Below are positions 1 to 12,263 of a stretch of 64,000 bases of DNA, piece after piece. Where the stretch lies: assembly GCA_964030785.1 (NCBI GenBank), contig OZ034975.1:47830069-47894068 (forward strand). The letters run 5' to 3'. The DNA is from Siderastrea siderea (Eukaryota > Cnidaria > Anthozoa > Scleractinia > Rhizangiidae). Position numbers and translations under genes: made by a program. Positions within the stretch are counted from its first letter, which is position 1; every line of letters starts with the position of its first letter. The notes beneath the pieces were generated by a model. That model was not told the origin of the DNA. It did not search any database and saw only the letters and a program-made list of their open reading frames with translations.

Positions 1-9
1 TTTACAATC

Positions 10-1592
10 GTGACGGATCACAAGCCTCTCCTAGGCATCTCTAAGAGTCACAAGCCCACTTCAGCTCGCATGGACCGATGGAAGCTACGACTGATGCCGT
101 ACAACTGTCATCTTGTGTATCGACCCGGAAAGGATGCTGAGAACCCCGCTGACTTCATGAGCAGACACCCAAACCTCCAAGCAACCGTAGAGAGAAACGT
201 TGCCGATGAGTATGTGAACTATGTTTGCACCAATGCCGTACCAAAGGCTATGACACTTCAAGAGATTCAAGCTGAAACAGAGAAAGATTCCACACTCCAG
301 TCACTGATCAAGGCGATCGAGACAGACCGCTGGACTGATCCTGAGATACTGGACTACAAAAGACTCAAGGACGAGCTACTGGTCTACAGTGGAGTGATAC
401 TGAGAGGTAACAGAATCGTTGTCCCAAGTAAGCTGAGAGAAAGAGCCGTAGAACTGGCGCATGTGGGACATCAAGGCATCGTAAAGACGAAGCGCTTAAT
501 TCGTGAGAAAGTTTGGTTCCCTGGGATAGACAAGATGGTCAAGGATAAAGTCGATAACTGCCTAGCATGCCAAGCAGTAACTCCAAGCAAGTCATCGCGA
601 ATCGAACCTCTGCAGATGACGCCGCTACCTAGTGGGCCATGGAAAATGCTGGCAATGGATTTCCTTGGACCATTCCCTTCGGGTGACTATCTCCTAGTAG
701 TCATTGACGAATACAGCCGCTTCCCGGAAGTTGAGATCGTCAAGTCCACATCAGCCAAATCTGTCATCCCTAGGCTCGACGCCATATTTGCAAGGCAAGG
801 AATCCCTGACGAGCTGAAGACAGACAATGGCCCCCCTTTTAACGGAGTCGAGTTCAGCAATTTTGCGAAGCATTTAGGATTCCATCACAGGAAAGTTCAA
901 CCTCTTTGGCCGAGAGCCAATGGCGAGGCAGAGCGTTTTATGCCAAACCTTGAGAAGTGTGTGCGAACTGCTGTCGTTGAGGGAAAAAATTGGAAACAGG
1001 AACTGTACAAATTTCTCAGACAGTATCGTGCGACACCGCACACGACCACGAATGTATCTCCAAGCGAAGCACTGAATGGAAGGAAACTCAAGATCACCCT
1101 GCCAGAAGTATCACCAACACCAGCTAGACAGCACACCCTGCAGGAAACTCAGAAGACTATGGCAGAGATGCAGAACAGAAGTCAAAGATCAAAGCATATG
1201 CAGACTCGAAACTGGGCACGAAACCAAGCAATATCAAACCAGGAGATACAGTGCTTGTGAGACAACCAAAGAAAAACAAACTAAGCACTCCTTTTAACCC
1301 AGAACCCCTTGTTGTTGAGGAAAAGAAAGGATCTATGGTTACAGCTAGCGACGGTTTCAAGTCCATAACGCGAAACTCATCCATGTTTAAAATCATCCCT
1401 AAAGAACTGAGAGCTGAAGGAGATCGCAGAGAACAGGAAGAACCAGAGGACTTACCTGCTGAACAAACCGAAGTTCCGACACAAGATGAAGATCCAAACC
1501 CCCCAAGCGCAAATGACGGAGGCCTGCGGAGGTCACAGAGACAAAGGAGACCCCCTGCGAGTCTCGCAGATTACGTTCAAATAATCTACTAG
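10..1592 (+). pseudogene. Ty3-type pol fragment: RNase H end plus integrase, frameshifted
   Basis: The fragment starts at the TDHKPL motif of retroelement RNase H. The integrase follows: an H2C2 zinc-binding domain (first His near residue 151, the CLAC cysteines near 184), then the DDE core with MDFLGP (Asp near 217), TDNGPPF (Asp near 272) and NGEAER (Glu near 308), a spacing typical of retroviral-type integrases. The first frame runs to a stop at 1258-1260. The true C-terminal tail (KPGDTVLVRQPKKNK and onward) is in another frame that is open to the stop ending at 1592, so a frameshift lies near 1150-1190. The protein would insert element cDNA into the genome. The C-terminal RRSQRQRRPP stretch is basic. 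I see no further domain. Confidence 0.88.
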
Positions 1593-1724
1593 CATAAACA
1601 CTTAACATTTTAAAAGACTCGTTACTAGAAGGCATGCTTATCATTTGTTGATGTTATTGTAAAGTTATTTGATCTTGTTAGCCGACATATATGATTGTAA
1701 GTTTATTATCAAGAAGGGGAGAGA

Positions 1725-1871
1725 TGTAGTGTTGTGACATCTGTCAATCATACGAGCACGCGGTCGAAAGGAACTCCCGCTTCCCTTGTAGTCGTCGCGA
1801 GCATGGAGTCAATAAATCAGACTTGTGTTTAACTTGCGGTGGTTTTATTTAAGCGGTACAACACCACAACA
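1725..1871 (+). repeat. 3' LTR of the Ty3-type element
   Basis: The sequence begins TGTAGTGTTGTG just after the purine tract AAGAAGGGGAGAG and ends CACCACAACA, giving the short inverted TG...CA termini expected of an LTR. An AATAAA polyadenylation signal lies at 1811-1816. The length of about 147 bp is short for an LTR. The exact 3' end is uncertain because the LTR runs straight into an (ACAG)n tract. Confidence 0.65.
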
Positions 1872-1985
1872 GACAGACAGACAGACAGACTTTATTTATG
1901 TACTATAAAAGTAAAAGCTGTACAGTCTGTGGGGTCATGTGAAAGATTTTAAAAACACAATAAAAATGCCTGACTAAAAAAACTA
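1869..1985 (-). repeat. 3' end of a non-LTR retrotransposon (minus strand) with (GTCT)n tail
   Basis: Read on the minus strand, this stretch ends in AATAAAGTCTGTCTGTC and more GTCT copies, the short-tandem tail typical of CR1/L2-like elements. The adjoining sequence (a block with GTGGGGTCATGT and later ACAATAAAAA) recurs at 45590-45700, so both are 3' ends of one family. No coding part remains. Confidence 0.6.
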
Positions 1986-2341
1986 TTGCAAGTTATTAGC
2001 CAGTGAGGTACACTGCAGCAAGTTTGTGGTAACAGTCCTTGGATATAAATTACAATGGTTTGATATTTTCTAGCTAGCAGGGAACCAATTAGATATATTC
2101 AAGGATGTCTATTTATCAAACAACATGACTTTTTAACGGTTTTGATTGAAAATAATAACGCATTCAGTAGGAAATTGGTCTATTCTGATTAGATGGTTTT
2201 AATATAAGTAAAAAAACTATTAGCATTTGCAGTGAACATAATCTTCTAAAAATGTACATTGTACACATGCACACTCAGTTACTTCAAGTTTGAAAACAAA
2301 GCAACACGACTAGAAGAAAAGATATATTATATAAATACCAT
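1986..2341. other. AT-rich stretch, nothing recognised
   Basis: No coding frame, RNA gene or terminal repeat that I can support. Confidence 0.6.
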
Positions 2342-2820
2342 TCAAGAACCAAATGAGCCTCGTCCACAACAATGGCTTGCACCCTTTCGCTTTACCGGTA
2401 AGCATTTTGGCAACATTCTTGTCGTCCACGAATCGAATACTTCAGGGTGCCCAAACATCAAACATTTCTTGATATCTTCCGGGATGGTGACTTTTCCTTC
2501 CCCTTCTTCTTCTCCTACACTTTGTAAGACACACACATTCAACACTCCTTCCAGTTTTTGCACCTGGTCTCTCATAAACGCGCTCAAAGGCGAAACTACG
2601 ATAACAACAGAATCTTGCCCCACAGCCGCTTCGAATGTAATCGAACAACGAGGGTAGAATCGGATAAGCGATTCTCCGAAACCTGTCGGCAATGCCACCA
2701 GCACACCTTTTTTCTACACATATAGCTCTTTAATAAGGCATCGTACTGCTCTTTCATTAACACTTTTATCCCCAATTTCTCCATGGAAAACTCAATTGCC
2801 TTGTGGAATAGTGACTGCAT
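2342..2820 (-). pseudogene. RecQ-like DNA helicase fragment, broken
   Basis: On the minus strand the N-terminal part of a RecQ-type helicase can be read in pieces. The first piece has a MEKLGIKVLMKEQYDALLKS-like run before the ATP site. The second, in another frame, reads LVALPTGFGES (Walker A, motif I) and VIVVSPLSAFMRDQV (motif Ia). A third frame holds AIVVDEAHLV (motif II, DEAH-type). At least two frameshifts separate them, and the Walker A lysine is changed to glutamate (GFGES for GxGKS), so ATP binding would be lost even if read through. RecQ-like fragments are often multicopy in cnidarian genomes, probably spread by mobile elements; that origin is inference here. Nothing upstream or downstream completes the gene. 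Confidence 0.75.
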
Positions 2821-2903
2821 TTGGTAAAACCGGATGTGTGAATACCTAACGCCTGCGCAGTTTGACCGATCACAGGATTCTTGTTTTCCGGTAAACGCTT
2901 TAT

Positions 2904-2960
2904 CCCAGAGTCCCTCGTTCCCGACCGCTGGTCTAGGGTAACGCGGACTCTGGGAACGAG
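2904..2960. repeat. Short hairpin repeat (CTCGTTCCCAGAG family)
   Basis: CCCAGAGTCC at 2904-2913 pairs with GGACTCTGGG at 2945-2954, followed by AACGAG. The same terminal motif occurs in hairpins at 20038-20124 and 31568-31646, so this is a dispersed MITE-like family. Confidence 0.55.
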
Positions 2961-2964
2961 ATTG

Positions 2965-4960
2965 GGGATGTGATAAATGTCCAACTGTTTTGTTGCTGAC
3001 CTACATTAATTACACTGACCTAAAGGCTCATGCAATGGTTAAGACTGTTTAACAGAAAGGTCTCGCTTGCAGAGTGTGGTATAAATTCCGAACTGTATTA
3101 CTAGCCATATAATAACAGGTCCAAATAATTCAGCTGTAGAGTAAGCTGGTCTATTATTTCACCTAGTGAGTTTAAAACTGAACAATCACACCGAAACAGC
3201 TGACATTACATATATTTCAATAAACAATCTTGAGTGCATTGAAAAACATTTAATTGAGCAAAATCCTAGAAGAAGTAAATGAGTTCCAATCATGATTGAT
3301 TCCATTATGTGTCTTCACTATAGAACTAAAGTTTGCAAACTTTTTATTAAATACACTTGTTGGTATGTAGGTGAACACCCCAGCAACAGCTTGCCAGCAT
3401 CAAGACCCCATTATAATTAACTAGAAATACTTGGTGGTCTTGACAGTCTTGCACTAAAGGAGTAACCCCCTCCCCCAATAACAACAACAACAACAAAAAG
3501 GTGAGAAGATACAAGATATGAGGTGCTGCTGCAAAGAGCATGTTTATTTGCATTCTCTCCACAATATGTCCTTTTACATATGTACATTCATCATCATTAC
3601 CATCATGCAACATGAATAATGTCCTGTTGCCAATGCGTGTTTCCATTTTTTTGCTCAGTCCTCCATGAAAACTTTTTCATCTTGGTCTGAAAAAAAAAAT
3701 CAAGCATATGATACAAATGTTGACATTAAATCAGTTTTGAAATTAATCAACAAGCACCTCTTGGATCCAACCTTTGTACAAATGACAACACTTGAAAACA
3801 AAGGCAAGTAAGCATTTTTTTAGTCTGATTATCAAAGGAGGGTGTAAGGGGGTAAGATCTGAAACATGTTACATTTTGAAAGCATTTAGTACCACTATCA
3901 TTTTGGACAAGGATTATGTTAAAACTAAAAACAAAAGTTGATGATCCTGGACTAAAAAGTGCACTTTTAACAGAAACTACCCTGCACCCAGCATTTCTGG
4001 GGCAAAGACAACACCTAAAGGTAAGCAGGGGTTATGAAAATTATGTGCCTGTTTCTATGACAAGCATCATTTTACTAGTGTTAGTGACTCTCGTGACTGC
4101 CAATTTTGGGCCAATAATATTGTAATTTTTGTCCATGACTATAGTAACTGTAAGAACAGTATATTTTTATGTACTAAAAACAGATCAGAGTTAGCAATTG
4201 CATATCCAGATGAGCTTACAGGGGAGGTGCCCCAAGCAAAAAAGGGATGGGGGTACAAAAATGTTTCAGAATGAAACAAAATATATTCCCTTGGGGTACA
4301 CTAAAAAAATAAAATATAAAACTAGAAATACCCCAAAAGATTCTTGCTCATCAAGCAATGTTTATAACAAAGAGTGAAAAATCTACTTGCTAAAAATGTG
4401 TAGTTTTCAAACATTTACACTTAAATGCTAAATGTTTCCATCTGGTTCTTGCTCGTCATATAAACAACAAACATCTTTATAACAGGAGTGAAACACCTTA
4501 AGACACATTAATATAATCCACACGTTGAAAATTTATTGTTAACCTACACATGTTTTCATGTGTTTTATCAGCATGAAATGATACAAAAAGGGATTGTGGA
4601 AATTACAAAAGGCAAATAAAATATTGTAACTCTGCCAACCATGCTTACAGAAAGTCATGCATAGGCTTAATCTACATAAACGAGTAAAGAAAGTAAGCTT
4701 ACATCTCGTAGTCATAACTTGTATTAAAATACCGGAATAAGATACCATCTGAACAACATCCATGATATTCGACATGGTACGAATTATTCACCCAAAACAG
4801 TCTACACGTGTCAGGAAATTATCACTTCCCTGCCACCCGGTCCAAGCCAAGTCATATATCTACAGAAAGCCCAGAAATCGACTTTTTACCCTTTTTATAA
4901 TTTCTTTTTGGACCGGGTGGCATGAAACTTACACCAAGCAAAAACGTTCAAACCACTGAC
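2965..4960. other. Gene-free AT-rich stretch
   Basis: I see no supportable gene. It contains an (AAC)n microsatellite near 3477-3497 and a short hairpin whose arms CCACCCGGTCCAA (about 4830) and TTGGACCGGGTGG (about 4909) are 13 bp long. Open frames here are short and lack recognisable motifs. Confidence 0.6.
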
Positions 4961-5124
4961 CTTTTCTGTGCCATTTTTCCTCGCAAGGCAGCATCTTTCG
5001 ACGTCGACTGCAGAAAAATAAACCGACTGGCAGCATTTGTTGAACCGTCCCAGGATGCTAAATTGCCTACAGAATATGATCCACTTAATAACGAGGACAA
5101 ATCTAGTTTCGATTTCTCGCAGAC
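4961..5124 (-). other. Possible isolated exon of unknown gene
   Basis: On the minus strand a 164-bp open stretch is bounded by an acceptor-like TTTTTTTCAG and a donor-like AAAAG/GTCAGT. The product would begin VCEKSKLDLSSLL and contain no domain I know. No partner exon was found on either side, so this may be chance. It is recorded because the two splice-like borders and the open frame coincide. Confidence 0.2.
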
Positions 5125-5139
5125 CTGAAAAAAAGCCAT

Positions 5140-7075
5140 CTGGCTATCGCCATAACACGGCAGCCATCACTCCTTCTTCTAATTCTTTTCTTGCGAGCAT
5201 TTTCGCTTCTGAACCAATTACATCGCTGGAAACGTGACACGTGATTTTTTGTACAGCGCATGTGTACTACATTGAAGGTCGTGGACGGCGGTTTTCGAAA
5301 CGCATGCTCCCTTTATTGTTTGCTGACCGTGACTTGAGCCCACTGTATCTCGCGCATTCCTTTACAGTTATTCCGCTGTCATTTAGTGAGCCCGCACAGT
5401 AACATGCCGTCCTGGAAAGAGAACTAAACTCGTGAAGAGTTACAACGTCTACTTTCTCTTGTTTTTGTTAACATGGACGACGGAAAGATAAACAATCGAA
5501 AGAAGAAGCTCTAAGAAACACTCGACAAGTTAAGGAATGGAATTTAGAGCGAAGAAAACATCTGTCAAGGCGAAGGACAACCTTCCACTTCCAACGATTT
5601 TTGGCGCTGCGGACTTTCTGTGAAATGCTCCAGCACTTCTACGAGTCTACGGTAGCGAGTAAATTACACATTTGATTGTAAATTTGTATCGAAATCGCTT
5701 TTCAATTGAGGGTTTCTTCATATTCCTTACAGTTTTCGTAAAAGTTTTGAAAAACGTGCACAGTTCGCATCACCAAATGCTTTTCAAAGTAACTTGCACT
5801 TCAAAATAATATGCTCTTCAAAATAACTTCAAAATAACTTGCACTTCGCTTGCGCGTAGCTTCCCTCGAAGAAAGAATTGAACGCGTTTGGACTTCAGAA
5901 ACAAGTAAAGGCGTGTTTTAATAAATGTATTATTACCCCGCCGTCAGGACGGGGTCTAGTAATACCCATTTTTTTCGTGATTCTTTTTTTGGTGGTCACT
6001 TGCCCCAGTCCTCCGGTTTACGCTCGGCCAAACAAATACGTGTTGCAAACTTTCGGTCAACGTAAGCAATTTCTTCGGTCGATTAGCGCTGATTCGCCAA
6101 AATCTTCATGAAAGACGGTGTAGCAAATTGCTAAGGATGCATTGGAATGAAAATATCTCTGACGAGAGCAAGGACAAAGATGCTAGCAAGCTTTGATAGG
6201 AAACGATTCGATCGGGTTACTCGTACCAGAACAAAACAAACATGGTTAATTATTCTACAGTGAAATGCAAGCATTTTTTTTTTGGGCAGTTTAGCTTTGC
6301 TTCGCCCAAATCTTTAAGGGAAAGTTGTGTAGAAAAGTACAAGAAATTCAATGGAGTTGACTTTACTTCGATGAGAGCAAGGACAAAGGTGCTAGCGAGC
6401 TTTGAAGCTGCCATGAATTCGCCTAACTTGCCCTGGCACGTAAACATCATGTCACTGAAACACAGAAGCCGATTCGGGGAAGTTCCTTGCTTTCGCCAAA
6501 TCATTCATGGAATCATGGCCTAAAAGTAGACTTTTACGTTTCTTTCTTCGGTAGATAACCGCTCGCTTTAGATTTTGGGATAATTTTTTCTTTACCAATA
6601 AATCTCTTTTCCGTGTCCTTGTTATTTAGAATTACCCTGAGATGTCAGTTCGTTTAAAAAAAAAACGTGACATAGCTGAGTCACGCTATGGTCAACCTTT
6701 TTCGCCACGTTCTTCTTCGCGAGTGCTAGAACAGGTGAATGACCAAAGAATGAGGGATGGGAAAGGTGTTCATACTATTAGGGATATTCATGTTATCGCA
6801 GGGCGAAGAGTGCAGAGAAGACGTTGAGGGGGGTGGGGGGAGGAAGAAGGTACGATAACTCACCAACTTCAAAAATTTACACTTCTTGGGCAGGTATCCT
6901 TAGTGACCGTAATGTATTTTGCACCCTGAGGGGAGGGGGGAAAACGGCGGGGTCCAATGCCCATGGGGCTTTTCTCGTTTAGAAAAGCTTACTGCCTCTT
7001 CTTCTGTGTACCTTCATTCATAAAATTTCCAAAAGTAGTAATCTGACCCAAACAGACACAAATGTTGTGGTTTGA
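5140..7075. other. Gene-free stretch with a duplicated motif
   Basis: No recognised gene. Two related blocks containing GAGCAAGGACAAAG(A/G)TGCTAGC occur at about 6160-6190 and 6370-6400, suggesting an old local duplication. A 61-codon frame at 6642-6827 (basic, starting MSVRLKKKRDI) has no motif I recognise. Confidence 0.5.
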
Positions 7076-7082
7076 TTTCATA

Positions 7083-7235
7083 GTGCATGAGCCAGGACCC
7101 TAAATTTGGCCGATTGGTACCACTCAGAAGGACAAACGCTAATGTCCATGGTGATGTAGGTCAACATCCCTAGTTTACATTTCCGAGTGATAGCATTGCC
7201 AATTGTGTCACCTTCAGGGGGAAAATGACAGCTTT
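7083..7235 (-). repeat. Dispersed repeat, copy 1
   Basis: Read on the minus strand, this segment (GAAGGTGACAC...GGCTCATGCACTAT) is alignable by eye to the plus strand at about 12264-12405. Both copies translate in one frame to a related peptide (EGDT-NAIT...WY...LAHAL), which may mean the repeat derives from a coding element. No known family is recognised. Confidence 0.45.
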
Positions 7236-7385
7236 TGTTACCCCTCCCACCTTGGGCCATTTTCCAACGTGAGAATCATTCATGGCATTCCCAACACAAT
7301 TTACTTAATTTATTGTACGGAACTGGGGAAACGACTTAATAAACAAGTCAAAAATGAAGCCCAGTCAACCAGTACGCCATTTTAA

Positions 7386-7818
7386 TCAATACTTTTGGAC
7401 GGAGTGTAATGACATGACTAGTCACGTGAGCTGTAGTGGTCAAAAAAGGAATTCTTTTTTTTAAGTGCTTCTTATTCGCTAATATTAAACTGTTTTATGT
7501 TTTAATCTTTTCCTACTTGCTAGAGATCATTATCACAGTACTTTAAAGCAGAAAAAATGTCTACTATGACAACAAAATTTCAGTTTTTGGCATCCTTGAT
7601 AACTAGTACCCAGTCCCCTAGATTTCATTCGAACTAAACAAAGTGGCCTGTTGCTGCCAATAGGTCCAATTTTTGCTATTTAGTTGGATTGCGTAAATCA
7701 CATCTACTCCTACTAATTTGAATTGCTATGAAAAATGGAAATAGAACTAAGTTTCATCATGAAATGTGAAGTTTCTTTTTAATACTCTCCTTTGAGGCAG
7801 TCAACAAGTTACTGTCAT
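7386..7818. other. AT-rich stretch, nothing recognised
   Basis: No supportable feature. Confidence 0.55.
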
Positions 7819-7819
7819 G

Positions 7820-8200
7820 TGTTAGAGCGGTTTTCTTGAGTGCCGTGATAGCAAAACAAAAGCAATTACCCTGACCAATATATAATACATAACATAATTT
7901 ATGACCAATACATAATTTATCTCTTTTTGTGAATTGAGTGAATAAATCTCTCGTTGTGATTTGCCAATGACAACAGACACAACCAACGCAATGAACCATT
8001 CAGAACGTCAAAAAAAAAATACATATAACCGACGCCAAGCACGAAACGATTGTGAACATGTCGGGATTGGTTTTGGTTTCACTTTTGATTGGTTGAGAAA
8101 GTGATGTTTTTTTACCAGCCGCAGAGCAAAGTAAGGCAAAACCAAAGCAAATGCACAATTGCTTTGGTTTTAGTACAGTAAAACATGCTTTCGCACAATC
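7820..8200. repeat. MITE-like repeat, copy of the element at 58937-59222, interrupted
   Basis: It shares with the later copy the terminal AGAGCGGTTTTC, the central ACCGACGCCAAGC and ATTGGTTTTG segments and the CAGAGCAAAGTAAGGCAAAA segment. Extra AT-rich sequence at about 7870-7930 separates the left end from the body. Confidence 0.6.
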
Positions 8201-8344
8201 TTTTTGTTCTTGAGTAGCCATTAATCGTCATGTACCAGAGTCTCACTCTACGTTCAGAGGTATTCAAATGGAACAACTGCTAGTCAACTGTGTTTCACTT
8301 CTTCACTGATGCATGAACAAGTTAAAAATCCCTGGAACTGACAG

Positions 8345-11300
8345 TTAGGCCTGGACAGTGGCCGAAGAACATAACAATGGAGTATCAGGTATAGAAGCGG
8401 ACTTCTCAGTAACCACCTTCATCCTCCTCTTCGCTATCTCCATAAACAGTGACATCCACATCCTCCTGTGCGGCTTGGTTTTCACAATCCTGCAATCCAC
8501 ACAAGTCTGTGTACCTGTTAGGACGTTTGCCACGCAAACGCAGTCTGAACGTCTGCACGTTCTGGGACATCTACATGCAAGAAGCTCCAGCACTGCCTCG
8601 GGAGCAGGCTTTCCATCCATCCAGTCAATTGTTCGACTTGATTCGTCTTCTGCTGAGCTTCCCATCTTCCATCTGATTCCAACTGGGTCAAGGATTGGTG
8701 GGCTCCACTGCAGACTGCGCCTCCAAATACACGCTTCATAGTTTGCCCGCATAGGTGGTAACTGGTAGGACTCAATCTCTCCATTCTTTGCAAAGAAAAG
8801 ATTGTATCTAAGATCATTCACGTCACTTGTAGTTGCCCCAGATGATCGCATCAGTAGAAAGAGCAGGTCACTTTCTCAATGCTCCGGAAAAGGTCTTCCG
8901 AGAGGTCCCAGGATTGACCCAGCTCAGTGAATGCTTGTTTTGCGTCATTGTCTGACTTGACAATCTTTGGGGCGAGGAGTTTGTCTTGTCAGCAAAAGCG
9001 CCAACTGTGTCACATCAGGTGAAGGAATGAAGACCAACGAGAGCCTGACAAACATCTTCCCCGATAGTAGCAACCACTTTACTAATGTCAATCAACCTTG
9101 TGCGTGTCTGAGTACCGCATTTCTGTAACTAACTGGCATCAATGGAACTGGAAAGGGCCAGAAGCAGTACAAACACATCGCTATCTTTTAAGCTGACCAG
9201 CGCTGCGTCATATTCACCTTGCACGTAGCAGTAGACGAGTGACAGCCTCCTCTTGGCAGCTGCATAACTCCAGCACTTCCACTGTTCTGTCTTCCAGAAA
9301 TCCTCCAGCATTTCTCCTCACAGGTGACATACAGCTTTTGTCTATTCCGCTGAATTCTCTGGACGTACTGCTCAGTTTGCCATTCCTCGACCTTATCAAG
9401 CTTGTTTTGGCCAAACGCGATTTGGGTACTTTCGACACGCACTTTCTGTACGAGAGCCATCCCATCTATAACCGTAGCTGAGGTATTTGGTGACCTGTCA
9501 GCTAGCTGGACATTCTTTTGCAGTTAAGAAGCCAATGTCGCCTTGTTGGTCTTCCGAGGAAAATCCTCTACTGTCGACGTCAATGCCCAAGGCATAGGAC
9601 CAAGGCTATGTTGTAGCATGTCCTTAACTTCAATCTTCCGACTTTGTCCGGTAATTGTCATTCTCCGGAAAAGAGATCTGTCGGCCTTGAGTATCATGGT
9701 TCTTCCCTGAGACGAGACTGCTTTCTTATTACGTAAAACCTCTTCTTGGGAGGGGAGCTTTGAAGCTTTTCCCCCTTGAATTGCTGTAATTCTTGTTCTC
9801 AAATCTCACAGGCGTGAAGTAAGTCATATGAAATATCTGCAGGAGCTTCTTTCGCTGTCGACATGCTGCTGAGGTCTTGGTTTCCTGCGAATGGATTATT
9901 CCAGCTCTCGACGAGGGTTTCAACTGCCAATACTTGCTTTTCATTTTTAGGCATTCTCGGTGATTGCATCTCATCGTGGTGAAAATGAGGTTGCTTTGCT
10001 TGTAATAAACTCCTGAGCTGTTCGAGAAAAGCACACCTGTACTCTGCCGTAAAGTAAAATCTGTTTACAGCGCCGGTCTTCAAGCTGAATATTGTCACGA
10101 TCCCTTTCGTCTTTGTGTCTTTGTTGACAGTTACCTCCATGGTCTGATCCACGAGAATCCTCACCAAACGGACTCTCGCCGGATAGGTGCATAGAAAAAT
10201 GACCTTCCATAAAATTCCAATGTACATCAGGATGTTCCACTGGAAGGTTCGCCATTTGTGCGTAGTGCAGCAGCAGATATCTTGCATAATTGAACTTGTC
10301 GTATGCAAAGCACCATGGGATCATATGATGAACCGCATAGAGATGTAGCAACAAGTTACCTTCTCGGGATGCATGGATTTGGCCTAAACAGCACATCCCC
10401 AACAAGGGTGACGTAGGACATCCAAACGGCGGACAATTTGCTATTCTCGTGGAGGAGATGCTCCAGGTATTGACTCCACAGTTGGTACACCTGCAACAAG
10501 GACTCGCTTTTCAAGGCGTTATTGTACTGCGACACAGTGAAGGTTTCAGCCATTTCTTTAACCTCAGAGTGGATTGCGCGTAGGTGCATCAGCTTGTTTG
10601 GATAGTTATTCGTTTCCCAGGCAATGAACGGTTTCCAGATGAACCGCAGTAGGGTCTCGTAGATGCACTTGTGAACTCGAACCACACGATTGTACATCTC
10701 CTTCGAGGACGCCTGAGACTGAACCTTCTGTGATTATCCCTGATTCAGTGTAGATATCGCGCGAACCCACGTCTTGGAACCGTTTGCCAATTATGGATAG
10801 AAGGTTGAAAATTGTATGAAAAGTTCCTAGCCTGAGAAGAACTTCAGGCGTCCTCACAAGCTTTGGCGTAAAGTGCATGGTCCATGACAACCACAATCTC
10901 ACGTAGATTTAAAATCTTCCTGATATCCTCTGAATGACGTAAGAACTAATTAACTGTGGATAGCTGAGTCATGGGAGCATTTATTGAAGGAAGATATCCA
11001 ACAACATCTTGCATAACCGGTTCATGGCTATGAAACTTGGTGTTAAGGCCTGTCCAGCTTGGGATCCACTGTTTGTCTCCTTTAACCAGTCTTCCAACAA
11101 GCCAAAGTAGGTCCTTTCTTCTAGAAATCTGTTCCTGGCCACCACAATCACTCGTAGCTGTTCTGAGGGGCTGTGGTCCTACCCTGTCTCCTGGGATGGA
11201 TACGGCTAGAGGCTGAACTTCCTGCGTGATGGTCCTCTGCTTTCGTTTGCTGATAACTGGAGGCTGTATACTGGGGGGTGTGGTCCGTATACCTTGAGTC

Positions 11301-11940
11301 AGACAGCATTTCCATTAACACGGTGAGTGGTTCCCTGTCCTGTGAGTGTCTCCTTTAACCTGTCGATGTTATCCCATACCGGGTTGAGACACGTTAGATA
11401 CGTTGAACAGTCCCTGGGAGAACCACCTTCTGATTTAAGTTTGCTGCCACCTTCATAAGGCACAAAGCTGTGTCACTTTTTCGAGCTGACATTAGGACAC
11501 ACCATGTCCGAGTCTATTCAGCATTTGTATTAATTGCACATATTCAGTCAGCGTTTTCATTCCATACGACAACAGAATGTGTTTAGGAGGTTTGTTTTGG
11601 CCACAGATGTTGCATAAATGAGATCTTGGCTGAAAGAGTTGATCAACATCTGTATTCTTGTAGACGGATTAGCTGCGGTGCAGTCGCCAAGGAGGACTCC
11701 AGTAAAGAATCTGACCAGGCATTCTGTAACTGGGACATTTTCTGGTACAACATGTCCTCGACGAATTGGCCATGGGGTGGTATACTTTGGTACACTTCAT
11801 ATCCGTGATGGAACGTCGGATGTGAGCAGAACACTTGTCAGTGACATTTGTAACATCTGTGGTTACAAGCCTGTAGCTTTCAAATTCCTTTTCCAAAAGA
11901 AGCTTTTCTTCAACCGTTTACCTAACTTAACAATTGCCTG
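8345..11940 (-). pseudogene. Large multicopy invertebrate protein of unknown function, heavily broken
   Basis: Fragments of one long protein can be followed on the minus strand from about 11940 down to 8345, in order but in changing frames. N-terminal pieces lie near 11520-11560 (a LTEYVQLIQMLNRLGHG-like run). Middle pieces at 10606-10902 (LRLGTFHTIFNLLSIIGKRF), 10356-10697 (YNRVVRVHKCIYETL) and 9971-10405 (LLHLYAVHHMIPWCFAYD, NYARYLLLHYAQM) follow. Later pieces at 9524-9802 and 9129-9460 carry MALVQKV and DSDVFVLLLALSSSIDAS. The last piece, 8345-8851, has NDLRYNLFFAKNGEIES, RANYEACIWRRSLQ and a Cys-rich CRCPRTCRRSDCVCVAN tail. I recognise the family as an uncharacterised protein of roughly a thousand residues that is repeated in cnidarian and other invertebrate genomes, probably carried by a mobile element. 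Many frame changes show that this copy is dead. No terminal repeats were found around it. Confidence 0.7.
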
Positions 11941-12240
11941 ATATTCAATAAAAAGTCTTTCCTGAATCTCTTCACTACACACTTCAATCATCTGAAGGGT
12001 CAGTTATGCATTTTTATGGTTTCTTCATGAGAAACCCCAGCTTACGTGAGACAACTCCACTTGTGGCTATGACACGAGGCAAAGTGGTCAGCGGCTCGGA
12101 CTAAGGGCTCATAAAGATCGCAAAGAAAAAAGAGTCGTTTTTATAGTTATTTTGCAGAAGATAAATCCCCACATCCTAGCTGGGTAGGCCAGTAGAAGTT
12201 CATGATTAAATGGAAGTGCAGGATAGGACCAAAATTTCAC
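11941..12240. other. Stretch without recognised features
   Basis: No supportable gene or repeat border. Confidence 0.5.
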
Positions 12241-12263
12241 TCACCCCACCCCCTTGAAAAATC

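Larger units (their letters stand above)
1..1871 (+). mobile_element. Ty3/gypsy LTR retrotransposon, 3' part
   Basis: The window opens inside the pol gene of a Ty3/gypsy-type element. The end of RNase H and the whole integrase are readable (10-1592), followed by a 3' untranslated stretch, a purine-rich polypurine-tract candidate at 1711-1724 and one LTR. The 5' part (gag, protease, reverse transcriptase, 5' LTR) lies outside the window. Order and polarity are normal for the superfamily. The frame break in the integrase tail shows that this copy is not intact. Confidence 0.9.

Noticed and set aside
8358..8741. 127-codon plus-strand frame
   Set aside because: Opposite the better supported minus-strand pseudogene fragment, whose motifs are recognisable.
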